DNA from: Negativibacillus massiliensis
GTDB taxonomy: Bacteria; Bacillota; Clostridia; Oscillospirales; Ruminococcaceae
Reading direction: 5' to 3'
DNA: 64,000 nt
Assembly (NCBI RefSeq): GCF_900148495.1
Contig: NZ_FTRU01000008.1
Location: 1,178,001-1,242,000, forward strand
Both the position numbers and the translations under genes were made by a program. The notes under the pieces were generated by a model. It saw only the letters and a list, made by a program, of their open reading frames with translations. It was not told the origin of the DNA and ran no database searches. Positions 62,555 through 64,000 of this stretch are shown in pieces (the first letter of the stretch is position 1; every line of letters begins with the position of its first letter).

Positions 62555-63232
62555 ATGCTCGTCTCCTTCTTAAGGACACTCATTTTGTACATTGTTGTCA
62601 TCTTTGGAATGCGCATTATGGGAAAACGCCAGCTCGGCCAGTTACAGCCCTCTGAACTGGTCATCACTATCTTGATTTCCAACATTGCCACCCTGCCAAT
62701 TGAAAACAGCGACGTTCCTCTGATTCTTGGCATTATTCCGATTTTAACCCTCATGTGCTTTGAGGTCATCCTGTCCGTTTTGACACTAAAGAGCATTCGT
62801 TTTCGTCGTCTGATCTGGGGAAACACCAAAATCCTGATTCAAGATGGAAAAATCAAACAGCAGGAACTTGCTGACCTTCGCTATTCGGTAGATGACCTGA
62901 TGGAACAGCTTCGCACCAACGGCATCTTTGATCTGCGCGAAGTGGAGTTTGCCCTTACTGAAACGACCGGACAGCTTTCCATCTGCAAAAAGACCTCCTG
63001 CGAAACGCTCAATCCCAAAACAGCCGGCATCAAGGTAACCGAAACCCCTCCGCCTTCCATCGTCATCAGCGATCGAAAGGTGCTGTCTGAAGGTATGAAA
63101 AACTGTATGCTTTCTCAGAAAGAGTTGGATCGTATTCTGAAAAAAGAAGGATACAAGCCAGAGGAAGTTTTCCTGATGACCTGTACCCCACAAAAGGATT
63201 ATTATATTGTTCCGCTGGAAAAGAAACACTAG
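62555..63232 (+). CDS. YetF/YcaP family membrane protein (DUF421)
   Basis: 225 residues. Three N-terminal helices (FLRTLILYIVVIFGMRIMG, LVITILISNIATLPI, ILGIIPILTLMCFEVILSVL) are followed by the cytoplasmic DUF421 domain with KILIQDGKIKQQELADLRYS and DDLMEQLRTNGIFDLREVEF. Function is unclear; several such genes in Bacillus are expressed in the forespore and affect germination or spore properties. It starts at ATG 62555 with AAAGGA upstream and is followed after 15 bp by the DUF4363 gene. Divergent from the gerA operon. Confidence 0.93.
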   Translation: MLVSFLRTLILYIVVIFGMRIMGKRQLGQLQPSELVITILISNIATLPIENSDVPLILGIIPILTLMCFEVILSVLTLKSIRFRRLIWGNTKILIQDGKIKQQELADLRYSVDDLMEQLRTNGIFDLREVEFALTETTGQLSICKKTSCETLNPKTAGIKVTETPPPSIVISDRKVLSEGMKNCMLSQKELDRILKKEGYKPEEVFLMTCTPQKDYYIVPLEKKH

Positions 63233-63247
63233 CCGGGAGGTATTTTC

Positions 63248-63628
63248 TTGAAACGTCTTTATGCCACCATCGCCTTACTTTTGGGTATTCTTTCGCTTTC
63301 TCTGTTTGCTTTGTTCCAATGCAGGTACTACTGCACACAAACTGCTGAACAGGTTTCTCAAATTATTCAATATGCAGAAAATGGCCGCCTGGATCAGGCA
63401 GCCATTCTTGCTGAGCAGTTGAGTGAGTCATGGAGCAAAACAAAGAACTCCATGGTATGGTATATCCGGTACGAACCTCTGGAACGAATCAGTGACATCA
63501 CTTCCCATTTGGAGTTTCTTGCCAGATACAATGATCTTCCACAGCTGATGGCACAGGCAAACCAATTGCTTACCTGTGTTCATGAGCTTTATGATAACGA
63601 GCTTCCTCTTCTTCGAAATCTTGTTTAA
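63248..63628 (+). CDS. DUF4363 family protein
   Basis: 126 residues from a TTG at 63248, supported by GGGAGG 7 nt upstream. One N-terminal helix (YATIALLLGILSLSLFALFQ) anchors a helical domain (EQVSQIIQYAENGRLDQAAI, WYIRYEPLERISDITSHLEF) outside or inside the membrane. DUF4363 proteins typically accompany YetF-like genes, as here, forming a two-gene unit. Function is unknown. Its stop is 9 bp from the convergent nrdR stop. Confidence 0.9.
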   Translation: MKRLYATIALLLGILSLSLFALFQCRYYCTQTAEQVSQIIQYAENGRLDQAAILAEQLSESWSKTKNSMVWYIRYEPLERISDITSHLEFLARYNDLPQLMAQANQLLTCVHELYDNELPLLRNLV

Positions 63629-63637
63629 ATCAGGAAT

Positions 63638-64000
63638 TTATTTCAGGATGTTCTCGCTTTCTTTTTCTTCCAAAATTTTTCTCAGCTCATCCATAAATGA
63701 GTTAATATCCTGAAATTCCCGATAAACAGATGCAAAACGAACATATGCTACCTGATCGACCTGACGCAGCTGTTCCATTGCAAGCTCCCCGATTTTCTGG
63801 GAGCTCACTTCCCCTTCCAGAGAGTTTTTCAGCTTCTGTTCGATTTGATCGACCATCTGTTCCAGGCATTTGAGTGACACCGGCCTTTTTTCGCATGCCC
63901 GCAACAGCCCATTGAGCAGTTTATCGCGATTGAACGGTTCAATCGTATTGTCTTTTTTTACTACCATCAATGGTGTCGTTTCAACAATCTCATAGGTCGT
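63638..64000 (-). CDS. nrdR: Transcriptional repressor NrdR, C-terminal part (edge-truncated)
   Basis: The frame runs off the right edge; 120 residues are visible and the N-terminal zinc ribbon lies outside. NrdR represses ribonucleotide reductase genes when its ATP-cone binds dATP. The visible part starts [18 protein letters not shown], the link after the zinc ribbon, and contains the ATP-cone ([20 protein letters not shown]) and [20 protein letters not shown] then [11 protein letters not shown], typical of NrdR. A TTG/ATG near 63970 inside this part is not the start, since the frame continues with NrdR sequence to the edge. Confidence 0.95.
   Translation of the reverse strand, partial: TTYEIVETTPLMVVKKDNTIEPFNRDKLLNGLLRACEKRPVSLKCLEQMVDQIEQKLKNSLEGEVSSQKIGELAMEQLRQVDQVAYVRFASVYREFQDINSFMDELRKILEEKESENILK

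Overview
The window is a moderate-GC Firmicute chromosome from a spore-forming anaerobe, most likely class Clostridia and probably an Oscillospirales (Ruminococcaceae-like) gut organism. The evidence is a GerA-type germination operon, an oxygen-sensitive 2-hydroxyacyl-CoA-dehydratase-like enzyme with its activase, a Gram-positive division/cell-wall cluster with a class B PBP carrying PASTA domains, a meso-diaminopimelate-type MurE motif, sigma-A promoters with 17-bp spacers, AGGAGG ribosome sites and many TTG/GTG starts. I saw no phage, insertion sequence, CRISPR array, tRNA or rRNA.

Layout. 1-921: 3' end of a MATE exporter. 1-2.3 kb: PyrB fused to a PyrI-type zinc domain behind a PyrR-type attenuator. 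2.3-2.74 kb: a hairpin-rich non-coding island. 2.74-5.77 kb: a MarR-CopA-CopZ copper operon with a promoter and palindromic operator before the regulator. 5.9-9.8 kb: an unknown protein, greA, and lysS with an added C-terminal tRNA-binding domain. 9.9-13.8 kb: GNAT enzyme, small membrane protein and ftsE-ftsX-M23 hydrolase operon. 14-26 kb: mostly single genes (PucR/CdaR-type regulator, predicted PD-(D/E)XK protein, aminotransferase, alanine dehydrogenase, glycogen branching enzyme, lipoprotein, cardiolipin synthase, COG2509-type flavoprotein, DUF1905, DUF1836). 26.4-31.7 kb: haemolysin-III protein, a five-gene reductive operon behind a MerR-type 19-bp-spacer promoter, and a TRIC-family channel. 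32-34.7 kb: ABC-F protein and a membrane protein.

34.7-50.4 kb is one minus-strand division and wall cluster: mraZ, rsmH, ftsL, class B PBP, murE, murF, mraY, ftsW, murG, murA, divIB, ftsZ. It starts at a promoter with three MraZ-type boxes. murD, murC, murB, ftsA and sepF are not in it. After it come a lone PTS EIIA, a double-cubane-cluster reductase/activase pair, two membrane-anchored hypotheticals, an unusual amidase followed by a Cys/Ser/Pro-rich protein with a possible exosporium-type C-terminus, a MYG1 protein and a DUF3783 protein. The right end holds the gerA-type operon, the divergent YetF-DUF4363 pair, and the C-terminal part of NrdR, cut by the window edge.

Strongest second-look items: the Cys-rich putative spore-surface protein, the symmetric overlapping forespore-type promoters between gerA and yetF, the MerR-type promoter of the reductive operon, the ATCase and LysRS fusions, and low-complexity insertions in both DivIB and the division PBP.
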